Source: Paraglaciecola sp. MB-3u-78 (lineage in GTDB: Bacteria > Pseudomonadota > Gammaproteobacteria > Enterobacterales > Alteromonadaceae). From it: a stretch of 64,000 nucleotides of DNA. A program made the translations under genes and the position numbers. Below the pieces are notes generated by a model. The model saw nothing but the letters and a program-made list of their open reading frames with translations, did not search any database and was not told the DNA's origin. This document shows, in pieces, positions 16,856 to 26,505 of this stretch; the first letter of the stretch is position 1, and each line of letters opens with the position of its first letter. The stretch is from assembly GCF_002835935.1 (NCBI RefSeq), contig NZ_PJCF01000004.1, positions 1 to 64,000 of the forward strand, in the 5' to 3' direction.

Positions 16856-17431
16856 TCAATATTTTTCGTGGTGTAATGGTAAATCTATTAATACAAGTAA
16901 GGCCGCTTGACCTCCCCATTCTTTTGGTGCTTGGTGAAACCCCATTACTGCTGGGTGTTGTATTAACCAATTTGGGATAGATTTCTTGAGCGCGTAAGTG
17001 CCTTTGCCGTGCATGATGGAGACACAATAAACGTGTTTTTTTTGGGCTACATGAATAAGTGCCGCAATTTCGTGTTTGGCTTCTTCTTTTTTAACCCCGT
17101 GTAAGTCCAGAATAAGATCGGGGGGATAATCACCTCGGCGCAGGCGTTTAACTTCGTGACTGTCCGTTTCTGGTTTGACATATTTGAGTGGTTGGTCGAT
17201 ATCAAAATGGCCTTCAAAACCATCTGAAAACTCAAATGCAGCAGCAGCTTGTTTAATTATTGCTAAATCTGTCTTATTTTTTTGCCTAAGTCCCGAATTC
17301 TGCTTGCTGGAAAAGCGCTGAGGCGGTATTTTGTCCTGCTTAATTGGCGCTACATCTTTGAACTCATCTTTAAAGAGATTAGGTTCATCAATCTCTTTTT
17401 GAGTTCTTGGGTCAAATGGCGTGTTTTTCAT
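16856..17431 (-). CDS. smrB: SmrB, Smr-domain ribosome-rescue endonuclease
   Basis: 191 aa. The N-terminal ~90 residues are variable and polar; the Smr domain follows with LDLHG, then MHGKG and a C-terminal core (HPAVMGFHQAPKEWGGQAALLVL). SmrB cuts mRNA at collided ribosomes in Escherichia coli. It is divergent from prmB, separated by about 100 bases, the arrangement seen in many gammaproteobacteria, which supports the assignment. Confidence 0.92.
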   Translation of the reverse strand: MKNTPFDPRTQKEIDEPNLFKDEFKDVAPIKQDKIPPQRFSSKQNSGLRQKNKTDLAIIKQAAAAFEFSDGFEGHFDIDQPLKYVKPETDSHEVKRLRRGDYPPDLILDLHGVKKEEAKHEIAALIHVAQKKHVYCVSIMHGKGTYALKKSIPNWLIQHPAVMGFHQAPKEWGGQAALLVLIDLPLHHEKY

Positions 17432-17531
17432 TCATTACAAGTACATATTTGCTATGGCATCAGCATAACAAAATTTGCTAACAGAGAATATGTATTCAAG
17501 GTCTGCGGGCCTAGATTTATTAAGCGATATT

Positions 17532-18485
17532 ATGACCACAGTTACTTTTTCCAAAATAGACGCCGAACAGATTGCAGAAGACTTACACACTATCTTGGAT
17601 ATGGTGAGATGGTCGGTGAGTTGTTTTAACCAAGCAGGATTATTTTATGGTCATGGTACCGATAACCCTTGGGATGAAGCGGTTAGTTTAGTGTTACAGC
17701 TGTTGCATTTGCATCAAGATTTGACGTTACAAACCGGCGATCAATTATTTCATAGTCGCTTAACCAAAGCCGAAAAATTAAAAATTATCAAAATAGTGAA
17801 ACGCCGTGCTGATGAACGCATTCCGGTGCCTTATTTGACTAATCAAGCATGGTTCTGCGATCTCCCTTTTTTTGTGGATGAACGTGTGCTTATCCCGCGT
17901 TCACCTATAGCAGAATTGATTCAAAACCACTTTGAAGAGTGGCTTGGCGATAGGGAGCCACAGCATGTATTGGATTTATGCACCGGTGGCGGCTGTATTG
18001 CTATCGCTTTAGCCTATGCATTTGAAGAGTCTCAAGTGGATGCAGTGGATATTAGTCAAGATGCCCTTGATGTAGCAGAACTGAACATTATTGAACATGA
18101 ATTGAGCCACAGAGTTTATCCCATTAAGTCTGATTTGATGGCGGCCTTACAGGGACAGAAATACGATTTGATTGTAAGTAATCCACCTTACGTAGATGCT
18201 GAGGACATGGATGATTTACCAGAAGAATTTCAGCATGAGCCAGAGTTGGCTTTGGCAGCAGGCCAAGACGGACTGGATTTAGTTGACAATATTTTACGTC
18301 AGGCGCCAAGTTATTTAACAGACAATGGTTGGTTATTTGTTGAAGTAGGTAATAGTGAAGTGCATATGTACACACGTTATCCAGAGTTGCCTATTCAATG
18401 GGTAGAGTTTGAAAATGGTGGTCATGGTGTGTTTGCTATAGGCAAGAATGATTTACTTGAATACTGGCGTTCGGTGGATCATTAA
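17532..18485 (+). CDS. prmB: 50S ribosomal protein L3 N5-glutamine methyltransferase
   Basis: 317 aa from the ATG at 17532; an earlier in-frame ATG at 17475 adds an unlikely extension. The N-terminal helical domain has DMVRWSVSCFNQAGLFYGHG, then GTDNPWDEA, characteristic of PrmB. The SAM-binding motif is VLDLCTGGGCIAIALA and the active-site signature is SNPPYV, which holds the Gln side chain of L3. It lies directly before aroC (82-base gap), the common gammaproteobacterial order. Confidence 0.96.
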   Translation: MTTVTFSKIDAEQIAEDLHTILDMVRWSVSCFNQAGLFYGHGTDNPWDEAVSLVLQLLHLHQDLTLQTGDQLFHSRLTKAEKLKIIKIVKRRADERIPVPYLTNQAWFCDLPFFVDERVLIPRSPIAELIQNHFEEWLGDREPQHVLDLCTGGGCIAIALAYAFEESQVDAVDISQDALDVAELNIIEHELSHRVYPIKSDLMAALQGQKYDLIVSNPPYVDAEDMDDLPEEFQHEPELALAAGQDGLDLVDNILRQAPSYLTDNGWLFVEVGNSEVHMYTRYPELPIQWVEFENGGHGVFAIGKNDLLEYWRSVDH

Positions 18486-18567
18486 ACTGACCACATTAAA
18501 TGTGTATTAGATTAAGCATAAGTTTCCACTACAAATTAAATAATTAAGACAATAGGACTTTAAGATT

Positions 18568-19674
18568 ATGGCAGGTAACACCTTCGGTAAACTATTCACC
18601 GTCACCACCTTTGGCGAAAGCCATGGCATTGCTATTGGTGGCATTATCGATGGCTGTCCTCCTGGATTAGAGTTATCTGAAGAAGATTTACAGGGTGACT
18701 TGGACAGACGTAAACCTGGCACGTCCCGCTACACCACTGCCCGACGGGAAGAAGATGAAGTGAAAATTTTGTCTGGGGTGTTTGAAGGTAAAACCACAGG
18801 TACCAGTATTGGTCTACTCATTAACAACACCGATCAGCGCAGTAACGATTATTCAAAAATAAAAGATACCTTTAGACCTGGGCATGCAGATTATACCTAT
18901 CAGCAAAAATATGGGCTCCGTGATTATCGTGGAGGCGGCCGTTCGTCTGCGCGGGAAACGGCAATACGTGTTGCTGCTGGTGGTGTCGCCAAAAAATATC
19001 TTAAACAACGACATGGCGTTGAAATCCATGGTTTTCTGTCGCAGTTAGGGCCGATTAAAGTTGACACTATTGATTATAAATTCATTAACACCAATCCATT
19101 CTTTTGCCCTGATGAGACCAAGATAGAAGCCCTTGAAGCTTATATGCGTGATCTTAAAAAGCAAGGCGATTCCATTGGTGCGAAAGTATCAGTGGTGGCT
19201 ACTAATATGCCTGTTGGTTTGGGCGAGCCTATTTTTGACAGATTAGATGCCGACTTAGCCCACGCCATGATGGGCATTAACGCTGTTAAAGGCGTAGAAG
19301 TGGGTGATGGTTTTGCTACCGTCGAGCAAAAAGGTAGTGAACATCGGGATGCCTTGACCCCAGCAGGATTTGCTTCAAATCGTTCTGGTGGTGTGTTGGG
19401 TGGCATATCAACAGGTCAAGATTTAGTGGTGCATATGGCACTCAAACCGACTTCAAGTATCAGTGTGCCCGGCGAAACTATAGACGTACATGGCAAAACT
19501 GCTGAAGTGATCACTAAAGGCAGACACGATCCTTGTGTGGGGATCAGAGCAGTGCCTATTGCTGAAGCTATGATGGCTTTAGTTGTGATGGATCATTTGC
19601 TTAGGCATCGCGGTCAAAATGCTGATGTTAAAAGCGCTACCCCGATTATTGCTGCGCAAGTCCCGCCTCGCTAG
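18568..19674 (+). CDS. aroC: Chorismate synthase
   Basis: 368 aa, full length. It converts 5-enolpyruvylshikimate-3-phosphate to chorismate, the last shared step of aromatic biosynthesis, using reduced FMN. The start [15 protein letters not shown], the middle [13 protein letters not shown] and the late [17 protein letters not shown] are the three family signatures, with the conserved His and Arg residues. Followed by a strong terminator, so it closes the prmB-aroC unit. Confidence 0.98.
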   Translation: MAGNTFGKLFTVTTFGESHGIAIGGIIDGCPPGLELSEEDLQGDLDRRKPGTSRYTTARREEDEVKILSGVFEGKTTGTSIGLLINNTDQRSNDYSKIKDTFRPGHADYTYQQKYGLRDYRGGGRSSARETAIRVAAGGVAKKYLKQRHGVEIHGFLSQLGPIKVDTIDYKFINTNPFFCPDETKIEALEAYMRDLKKQGDSIGAKVSVVATNMPVGLGEPIFDRLDADLAHAMMGINAVKGVEVGDGFATVEQKGSEHRDALTPAGFASNRSGGVLGGISTGQDLVVHMALKPTSSISVPGETIDVHGKTAEVITKGRHDPCVGIRAVPIAEAMMALVVMDHLLRHRGQNADVKSATPIIAAQVPPR

Positions 19675-19686
19675 GTCATGCCTATT

Positions 19687-19716
19687 GCCTAGAAAGACTT
19701 GAGGGTCTTTCTAGGC
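19687..19716 (+). terminator. Rho-independent terminator after aroC
   Basis: GCCTAGAAAGAC and GTCTTTCTAGGC form a perfect 12-bp stem with a 6-nt loop, followed by a T-rich stretch. It begins 13 bases after the aroC stop. Confidence 0.85.
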
Positions 19717-19757
19717 TTGATTTGATGTTTTTCTATTACTCAATTTAAGTTTTCTCA

Positions 19758-20921
19758 TTGTCTAAATCTGCATTTTCCACCTCTAACTTAATTTTACTCG
19801 CGATAACCTATCTGTTTTATTTCGGACAGTTTGGGGTGCTGATGCCATACCTCGGTGTTTTTCTTGATGGAAGAGGGTTTTCATCAAGTGAAATCGGCGA
19901 GCTGTTTGCACTGATCACTGTTGCCCGAATAGCTGGGCCTAATTTGTGGGCGGTGCTTGCTGATAAATCGGGTAGGGCGCTCAAAGTATTACAATTAGGC
20001 GCATTGTTAACTTTTGGTACGTTTTGTTTAGTATTGTTCGTTGATGGCTTTTGGGCGCTGACTCTTAGCCTTGCACTGATGATGATGTTTTGGACCGCTA
20101 TATTGCCGCAAATTGAGGGGTTAACTCTAAATTGTGTCCGAGGTAACGCCAGTCGTTATGGGCGAATAAGGTTATGGGGTAGTATCGGATATATTTTGCT
20201 GACTATCTTTACCGGCAAAATGATCGATGTATTTTCTAGCGATGCACCTATTTACGTGGGGGCGCTAGTGTTGTTCAGCTTGTTTGCTGTGACTTTATTA
20301 CTTAAAGAGCCAACACTTGAAAAAAGCACTGACCAGCATCAATCATCGATTTGGCATAAAATTAACACACCTGTATTTTATGCGTTTTTAGTTTCAGCTG
20401 CTTTGTTACAGCTGAGTTTTGGTGCCTATTATGGCTTTTTTGCATTATACGTTCTTGATTTAGGCTACAGCGGACAAACAACCGGGTGGCTTGTTGCATT
20501 AGGGGTGTTGGCAGAAGTTGTCATTTTTTTGCAAGCAGGAAAGTTGATTACAGCGTGTGGCGTAAAGTGGATTTTAGTGATCAGTATTTTACTCACCGCA
20601 CTGCGTTGGTATTTGTTAGCTGTGTCTGCAAACTATCCTGCAATATTGGTGTTAAGCCAAGTATTACATGCATTTAGTTTTGGCATGACACATGCTGCGT
20701 CTATGCATTTTATTCATCACTATTTTGGTAACAAGTTTCAAAGTCAGGGGCAGGCAATATATATCAGTGTTGGTTTTGGTGTAGGTGGTGCGATAGGGGC
20801 TTACGGAGCTGGTTATTTTTGGCAACAAGGTCAGGGCGCTGAATTAACATTTACCTTAGCTGCTGTTGCTGCTGTTCTTTCCTCCCTGAGTCTGGTATTT
20901 GTTTCGTCAAAGCGTATGTAA
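19758..20921 (+). CDS. MFS transporter, HcaT (3-phenylpropionate permease)-like
   Basis: 387 aa with about 12 hydrophobic segments in two halves. The N-terminus (FGVLMPYLGVFLDGRGFSSSEIGEL) and RLWGSIGYILL match the MFS_1-like/HcaT-NupG branch, also the 'phenyl propionate permease-like' group common in marine Alteromonadales. Start is a TTG at 19758; no ATG occurs nearby. It follows the aroC terminator, so it probably has its own promoter in the short gap. Substrate unknown. Confidence 0.85.
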   Translation: MSKSAFSTSNLILLAITYLFYFGQFGVLMPYLGVFLDGRGFSSSEIGELFALITVARIAGPNLWAVLADKSGRALKVLQLGALLTFGTFCLVLFVDGFWALTLSLALMMMFWTAILPQIEGLTLNCVRGNASRYGRIRLWGSIGYILLTIFTGKMIDVFSSDAPIYVGALVLFSLFAVTLLLKEPTLEKSTDQHQSSIWHKINTPVFYAFLVSAALLQLSFGAYYGFFALYVLDLGYSGQTTGWLVALGVLAEVVIFLQAGKLITACGVKWILVISILLTALRWYLLAVSANYPAILVLSQVLHAFSFGMTHAASMHFIHHYFGNKFQSQGQAIYISVGFGVGGAIGAYGAGYFWQQGQGAELTFTLAAVAAVLSSLSLVFVSSKRM

Positions 20922-21317
20922 TTTACAAGGTTTTGGAGTTGGTAACTGTTTTATATTGAAGTCTGATTAAATTGTTGCCAACAATTTTTGGGCAAGATAT
21001 AGGCAGGTTGATTGTTATACAAACAGTTATTCGAGTCTAATGACTCTCAGTAACGACCCTATATTTATGTCATATTTGTGACTAACTACTTGAAACAAAT
21101 AGCCTTGTTCGACCAGTTTTATCGATAATAGTTGTTGACCTGCGATATGTTAGAGATATACTACTTAAGCTTGAAAGTAAGTTTGATATTTATGTACATT
21201 GTTTCGACGTTCCATAGCAGTACCCGGTCTCGTAGCTCATAAGTAATTGCAACACTCTTCAGCACAACTAACGTCTCTTAGGAGACACAATTACTCTTGA
21301 AAAATATAGGAAAGACT
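20922..21317 (+). promoter_or_regulatory. Long upstream region/leader of the cold-shock gene
   Basis: 396 bases with no ORF. cspA-type genes have long structured 5' leaders that act as thermosensors; this AT-rich region could hold the promoter and such a leader. A ribosome-binding sequence (AGGAAAG, 21308-21314) precedes the ATG at 21318. I could not identify a consensus cold box with confidence. Confidence 0.45.
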
Positions 21318-21524
21318 ATGTCTGCAACTACTGGTACAGTAAAATGGTTTAACGAATCTAAAGGTTTCGGTTTCATTCAACAAGAAAACGGCCCTGATGT
21401 TTTTGCTCACTTCCGTGCTATCACAGGTACTGGCTTTAAAACTTTGGCCGAAGGTCAAAAAGTTGAGTTCACTGTAACTCAAGGCCAAAAAGGCCCTCAA
21501 GCTGAGAACATCGTAGTACTTTAA
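21318..21524 (+). CDS. CspA-family cold-shock protein
   Basis: 68 aa, one cold-shock domain. RNP1 is KGFGFI and RNP2 is VFAHF (usually VFVHF), with the start [15 protein letters not shown] and the end [10 protein letters not shown]. It binds single-stranded nucleic acid and melts mRNA structure in the cold. The ATG at 21318 is chosen over the codon at 21297 for its RBS and the family's usual start. Monocistronic, with its own terminator. Confidence 0.96.
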   Translation: MSATTGTVKWFNESKGFGFIQQENGPDVFAHFRAITGTGFKTLAEGQKVEFTVTQGQKGPQAENIVVL

Positions 21525-21554
21525 TTATCGAATAATTAGAATTCTATAAGAAAA

Positions 21555-21574
21555 AGCAAACCTCAGGGTTTGCT
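21555..21574 (+). terminator. Rho-independent terminator after the cold-shock gene
   Basis: AGCAAACC and GGTTTGCT with a 4-nt loop, followed by TTTTTT. Preceding A residues also pair with the T-tract. Confidence 0.9.
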
Positions 21575-21637
21575 TTTTTTATGCCTGAAGAAATAGCAGT
21601 TGCGAGCTACTAGCTTCGCGCTAAAAACGAAAAAAGC

Positions 21638-21755
21638 GAATTTGAACCACAGGGAAAAGGTGAGCACAGAGGAAAGACATCGTAATAATATGCTTTTCTT
21701 TTTCTCTGTGGAGCGAAGCGCTCTATGTCCTCTGTGGTAAAATTTTTTAATCATT
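21638..21755. repeat. Imperfect inverted repeat with CCACAG/CTCTGTGG blocks
   Basis: Plus-strand blocks GAACCACAGGG and GCACAGAGGAAA pair with the later TTTCTCTGTGG and CTCTGTGGT. Between them is a small palindrome (GAGCGAAGCGCTC). This matches a widespread type of intergenic repeat whose minus-strand reading gives Arg/His/Gly-rich peptides (here YHRGHRALRS), so the ORF there is not a gene. A nearby GTTAGCT triplet repeat (about 21761-21780) is separate. Confidence 0.6.
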
Positions 21756-21804
21756 TATTGTTAGCTGTTAGCTGTTAGCTTTTCTTTTATTAGCCATTGC
21801 TTTG

Positions 21805-22812
21805 TTATTCAGTTAACTCACCGCGTAAGTTGGCAATCAATTGTCGTTTGATATGGCTTGGTGGCATGTCTTTACTGAGTAAATAATGTAACTTGGCCAA
21901 TGCGGCTTCTGGGGTCATGTCTTGGCCTGAGACAACCCCAACTTCTCGTAATACATGGCCGTTAGCATAACCGTTCATATTGACTTTGCCACGCACACAT
22001 TGGGTGCAGTTTAAGACAATGATGCCTTGTTGATCTGCAATGGATAATTGTTGCAGCAAGCTTGCGTTTTGTGGTGCGTTACCTACCCCAAAGCTAAGCA
22101 AAATTAAGGCTTTAACTGGTTGCTGCAAGGTATTTTTAATTACATCAGTACTTATGCCTGGGTACAAGGTCACTACACCAATAGGCTGGGATTCAATTTG
22201 ACTAACATGTAGGTTTTTAGTGGTGTCTATACCCAATAATTTTTTGTTAACCTCAATGTTAATCCCCGCTTTGAGTAATGGTGGAAAATTTGGTGAATCA
22301 AAAGCATTAAAGCCATCGGCATCAAGTTTGCGGCTACGATTGCCTCTAAAAAGCTGATTATTGAAAAATAAGGTGACTTCAGCGATAGGATAGTTAGCTG
22401 CAATGTACAACGCATTTAGTAGGTTTACCTGTCCGTCAGAGCGCAACTGGGCAAGGGGGATTTGCGAGCCCGTGACGATAACAGGTTTCCCCAATTCTTC
22501 TAGCATAAAAGACAACGCTGAGGCAGTGTAAGCCATAGTGTCTGTGCCATGTAGAATAATAAAACCGTCGTATTGTTGGTAATTTTGCTGGATATCATTG
22601 GCGATTTTTTGCCAATCAGAGGGACTCATATCGGAAGAGTCAATTAGGTTGTCGTATTCTTGGATGGTAAAATTGGGCATTTCGCTGCGATGAAACTCAG
22701 GCATCTTAGCTAAGGTTTCAGATAAAAAACCTGCGGCGGGAATAAAACCTTGAGAAGAGGGGCGCATTCCAATGGTGCCGCCTGTGTAAGCCACATAGAT
22801 GTGTTTTTTCAT
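21805..22812 (-). CDS. ansA: Type I (cytoplasmic) L-asparaginase
   Basis: 335 aa, full length for AnsA, without a signal peptide. It hydrolyses L-asparagine to aspartate and ammonia. The two active-site regions are YTGGTIGM (nucleophile Thr13) and ILHGTDTMAYTASAL (second Thr and Asp). VTGSQIPL is also typical. The lack of an export signal separates it from the periplasmic AnsB. Divergent from the peptidase genes at 22.9 kb. Confidence 0.95.
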   Translation of the reverse strand: MKKHIYVAYTGGTIGMRPSSQGFIPAAGFLSETLAKMPEFHRSEMPNFTIQEYDNLIDSSDMSPSDWQKIANDIQQNYQQYDGFIILHGTDTMAYTASALSFMLEELGKPVIVTGSQIPLAQLRSDGQVNLLNALYIAANYPIAEVTLFFNNQLFRGNRSRKLDADGFNAFDSPNFPPLLKAGINIEVNKKLLGIDTTKNLHVSQIESQPIGVVTLYPGISTDVIKNTLQQPVKALILLSFGVGNAPQNASLLQQLSIADQQGIIVLNCTQCVRGKVNMNGYANGHVLREVGVVSGQDMTPEAALAKLHYLLSKDMPPSHIKRQLIANLRGELTE

Positions 22813-22937
22813 AAAGTATGCTTTTTATTATTTTGAACCACTGTAACCCTTGCTCTCGAAATTAACCAATAATTCCATTAAGTTATAGGTTGAGAGATTA
22901 ATTTACAAATATGATTAATATAAGCGAAGTGCTCATA

Positions 22938-24290
22938 ATGGAAAATAAGAAAAGTGCGATGAAAAATAAGATAGTTGGATTGTTGTTATTCGTCTTTTGT
23001 ACAAGTAGTTTGGCTGCTCCCAATGTATTGCCAATGCGCGAGCGAGCGCAGCTTATCAATCAGATTTTAGACGATAGGTTACAACACTTATTACCAGGCC
23101 TGATGCGCCGCGAAGGCATAGATATGTGGGTGCTGATATCACGTGAATATAATGAAGATCCAATTCTTAAAACCATGCTTCCTGCTAACTGGCTATCAGC
23201 TCGAAGGCGCACAATCTTAGTGCTTTTTGACCCTGGCGAAGGTAAACCAATCGAACGCTTAGCTGTTGCAAGGTATGCAGTAGACAGTTTATTTAGAAAA
23301 TCTTGGGATAAAGAAAAACAACCCAATCAATGGGATAGTCTTGTCAAATTGATTATGCAAAAACAACCCAAGAAAGTGGCTATTAACAAATCTCAGCATT
23401 TTGCATTAGCAGATGGGATCACGGCTACAGAATACGAGGAATTTAGCCAAGCATTAGCTAAACAAAGTGGGGCTCAGCTGATGTCGTCGGAAAAACTGGC
23501 GATCGCTTGGCTTGAAACACGTAGTGAGATGGAAATGCAGGTTTATCCTAATTTGATTGAGTTAGGTCATCAGGTGATAGCTGAAGCATTTTCAAATCAA
23601 GTGGTTAAGCCGAGTGTTACCACTACCGACGATATAGTGTGGTGGCTAAGAGAGAAAGTCTTAGATTTAAGGTTACAAACTTGGTTTCATCCCACTGTTT
23701 CATTGCAGCGCTCAAGTAATCAAAAGTTTGATCATTTAAAGGCATTTAGTGAAGGACCGGAAGCACAAATCATCATGCCCGGTGATTTATTACATATGGA
23801 TTTTGGTTTAAGTTATTTGCGCCTGCATTCAGACCAACAGCAACACGCTTATGTGCTTAAACCCAATGAAACAGATGCTCCTGATTATCTGAAAAAAGCC
23901 TTAGCAAAAGCCAATCGCTTGCAGGATATTTTTACCGCACACTTCAAGTTAGGCCGCACAGGTAATGAAGTGTTAAAACTCTCACGGCAACAAGCTATCA
24001 AAGAAGGGATCAAACCTTCTATTTACACCCATCCAATTGGTTATCATGGACATGCTGCAGGCACTACTTTAGGCATGTGGGATTCCCAAGGTGGTGTGCC
24101 AGTGCAAGGGGATTATCCCTTACATTTCAACACCGCATATTCTATAGAACTCAACGCCGCGACTTTTATTCCTGAGTGGAAAAAAGAAATCCGTATAATG
24201 CTTGAAGAAGAAGCTTACTTCGACCAATCTGGGGTTAATTACCTAGATGGTCGTCAGACCCAATTTCATCTAATAAAATCAGAACAATGA
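22938..24290 (+). CDS. Exported Xaa-Pro aminopeptidase-like M24 metallopeptidase
   Basis: 450 aa from the ATG at 22938; 22911 and 22959 are other in-frame starts, the last giving the neatest signal peptide (MKNKIVGLLLFVFCTSSLA). The C-terminal pita-bread fold has candidate metal ligands in MDFG, the following HSD, THPIGYHGHAAG, YSIELN and the late EEEA. An N-terminal creatinase-like domain precedes it (from MWVLISREYNEDP). It probably removes N-terminal residues before proline from peptides outside the cytoplasm. The stop overlaps the next ORF region, so it is cotranscribed with the DUF885 gene. Confidence 0.88.
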   Translation: MENKKSAMKNKIVGLLLFVFCTSSLAAPNVLPMRERAQLINQILDDRLQHLLPGLMRREGIDMWVLISREYNEDPILKTMLPANWLSARRRTILVLFDPGEGKPIERLAVARYAVDSLFRKSWDKEKQPNQWDSLVKLIMQKQPKKVAINKSQHFALADGITATEYEEFSQALAKQSGAQLMSSEKLAIAWLETRSEMEMQVYPNLIELGHQVIAEAFSNQVVKPSVTTTDDIVWWLREKVLDLRLQTWFHPTVSLQRSSNQKFDHLKAFSEGPEAQIIMPGDLLHMDFGLSYLRLHSDQQQHAYVLKPNETDAPDYLKKALAKANRLQDIFTAHFKLGRTGNEVLKLSRQQAIKEGIKPSIYTHPIGYHGHAAGTTLGMWDSQGGVPVQGDYPLHFNTAYSIELNAATFIPEWKKEIRIMLEEEAYFDQSGVNYLDGRQTQFHLIKSEQ

Positions 24291-24298
24291 GACACATA

Positions 24299-26122
24299 AT
24301 GAATAGAAAACACCTCGCCCTCGCCGTTGCTTTTTCGTTGGGGTTAGTCGCCTGCAATCAATCGAACACAGTACAAACGCAAAAAGTGGACAATGGAAGT
24401 GTGATAACAAGTTTATCTGAATCTGAAAAGGCCAATGTGCTGTTTCAAGCCTATTTTGATGAAAGTATGCAGATGAACCCTATATCGGCTACTTATGTGG
24501 GGATAAACACATACAATGACCGCTTTAGCCCTCCCATTAATCAACAAAACCTTGCTCAGTCTTTGGCTTTTGAAGAAAAGTATTTAGCTGAGATAAAAGG
24601 CATAGATGCATCCGCTTTGAGCGGACAAGACTTACTCAGTTATGAAATATTTTTGCGGGACAGAGAAATTGCCATCAAAGGTGCGCAATTTCCGGCACAT
24701 CTTATGCCTATTCATCAAATGGGCGGCGCGCATAGTTATTTTGCCTCCCTAGGTTCAGGTAAAAGTGCTCAGCCATTTAATACAGCAGACGATTACCGTC
24801 ACTTTATGAGCAGAGCACAAGGTTTTGCGACTTATATGGATAGTGCGATTGCGGCCATGAAGAAGGGGATAGAAAAGTCCATTGTGTTACCTAAACCCTT
24901 GATTAAAAAAGTGCTACCGCAATTACAGGTGCATATGCTGGAAGATGTGACGAAAAGTGTCTTTTATGCACCGTTAAAAACTCTTAAAGAAAATGAAAAT
25001 ATAGCAGATGTCGATAAAAAACAAATTACAAAAGACTACATTGATATCATAAAAAGCACCATTATTCCGGCCTATGGCCGCGTGCATCAATTTATGCAAC
25101 AGAGCTACTTACCAGAGGGCCGTGATACTGTTGGTTTAAATGACTTACCTAATGGCAAAGCATGGTATGAGTATCGAATCGAAACCAATACGACCTTGCC
25201 CTTAACGGCTGATGAAATTCATACTTTTGGACAACAAGAAGTGGCACGTATTCTAGCTGAAATGACCAAGGTTAAAGACACCGTTGGGTTTGCAGGTGAC
25301 TTACCGGCCTTTTTTGAATTTTTGCGCACCGATGAACAATTTTTCTTTGATTCAGAGCAAGCTTTAATTGATGGCTATACCCAAGTAAAAGAAAAAATAG
25401 ATAGTCGTGTACCCCTGTTGTTTGAAGTCTTTCCCAAAGCAGACTATGAAGTCAGAGCCGTTGAAGCGTTTCGAGCCGCATCATCGGCAGGCGCCAGTTA
25501 TCAGAGCCCCGCACCAGATGGTTCTAGGCCAGGCATATTTTATATCAATGCCTATAACTTAAAAGCTCAGCCTAAATATTTGATGGAAACCCTCAGTGTT
25601 CACGAAGCTGCACCCGGCCATCATTTCCAAATTGCGATTCAACAAGAAGTCGAAAGCTTGCCAGATTTCCGTAAATTTGGTGGATATACAGTGTTTGCCG
25701 AAGGGTGGGCGTTGTACGCAGAAAGTTTGGGTAAAGAAATGGGCTTATTTACCGACCCTTACATGTGGTATGGCCGTTTATCAGATGAACAGCTACGGGC
25801 CATGCGTTTAGTGGTGGATACGGGGTTACATGCTTTTGGCTGGACACGACAACAAGCGATTGATTTTATGATAGACAATTCGTCTCTTGCGCCCTCAGAT
25901 ATAGAGGCTGAAGTAGAACGTTATATCGCCATAGGCGGACAAGCAGTGAGTTACAAAGTGGGGCAACGACATATCCGTATGCTTAGAAATAAGGCACAAG
26001 AAGCCTTAGGTAAACAATTTGATGTGAAAAAATTCCACACTCAGATACTGATAGATGGTGCTTTGCCTATGCCAATTTTAGAGGCAAAAATTGATAGATG
26101 GATTGCGCAGCAAAAAATCTAA
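24299..26122 (+). CDS. DUF885 lipoprotein, predicted zinc peptidase
   Basis: 607 aa. A lipoprotein signal ends LGLVACNQ. The DUF885 core has the motif HEAAPGHHFQ, a candidate metal site, followed by FAEGWALYAESLGKEMG with a likely third ligand Glu. Proteins of this family are predicted peptidases acting in the envelope. The ATG at 24299 (RKHLALAVAFSLG) is preferred over 24287 because the lipobox then sits at the normal distance. It forms a two-gene operon with the M24 peptidase, suggesting joint peptide degradation. Confidence 0.9.
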   Translation: MNRKHLALAVAFSLGLVACNQSNTVQTQKVDNGSVITSLSESEKANVLFQAYFDESMQMNPISATYVGINTYNDRFSPPINQQNLAQSLAFEEKYLAEIKGIDASALSGQDLLSYEIFLRDREIAIKGAQFPAHLMPIHQMGGAHSYFASLGSGKSAQPFNTADDYRHFMSRAQGFATYMDSAIAAMKKGIEKSIVLPKPLIKKVLPQLQVHMLEDVTKSVFYAPLKTLKENENIADVDKKQITKDYIDIIKSTIIPAYGRVHQFMQQSYLPEGRDTVGLNDLPNGKAWYEYRIETNTTLPLTADEIHTFGQQEVARILAEMTKVKDTVGFAGDLPAFFEFLRTDEQFFFDSEQALIDGYTQVKEKIDSRVPLLFEVFPKADYEVRAVEAFRAASSAGASYQSPAPDGSRPGIFYINAYNLKAQPKYLMETLSVHEAAPGHHFQIAIQQEVESLPDFRKFGGYTVFAEGWALYAESLGKEMGLFTDPYMWYGRLSDEQLRAMRLVVDTGLHAFGWTRQQAIDFMIDNSSLAPSDIEAEVERYIAIGGQAVSYKVGQRHIRMLRNKAQEALGKQFDVKKFHTQILIDGALPMPILEAKIDRWIAQQKI

Positions 26123-26505
26123 AATGAGGGTAGGGAGCTAAACTTGGATATTTGGCTTCTTAGTATTCAAAAAGGTCTTCGATAGACTCAAATAAGCGAA
26201 TTTGGGACAGTCAGCACTTTCAAGTCATAGTGCACTGCTGAGTTTTTCACTGAACGTTTACTAAATGCAACTTGGCGTTCGTTTCTTTATTATGCTATCG
26301 CTTTAAACTCTACTGAGTTTTAAGTGCGAATTTTCAGTGATTTCGTGTTTAATTTGTGTTCATTTTGTGTTGAATTTATGGTTATTTTATGGTTATTTAT
26401 GGTATTATTAGCGGTGGATGATTCATTAGCTGCCTACAATAAAAACTACAGGGAATTCCCTTAAATTTGTTTAGCTCAAAATGTTCAAAGGATGTGTATC
26501 TAAAA
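26123..26505. other. Intergenic upstream of the PAS-GGDEF-EAL gene
   Basis: 383 bases, very AT-rich near 26340-26410, with short repeated words (TTGTGTT, ATGGTTATTT). No gene or clear terminator seen; the promoter of the next gene is presumably here. Confidence 0.45.

Noticed and set aside
21563-21754. ORF encoding HRGHR-type peptide
   Set aside because: Product of an intergenic repeat with CCACAG/CTCTGTGG blocks; such peptides commonly arise from this repeat type.
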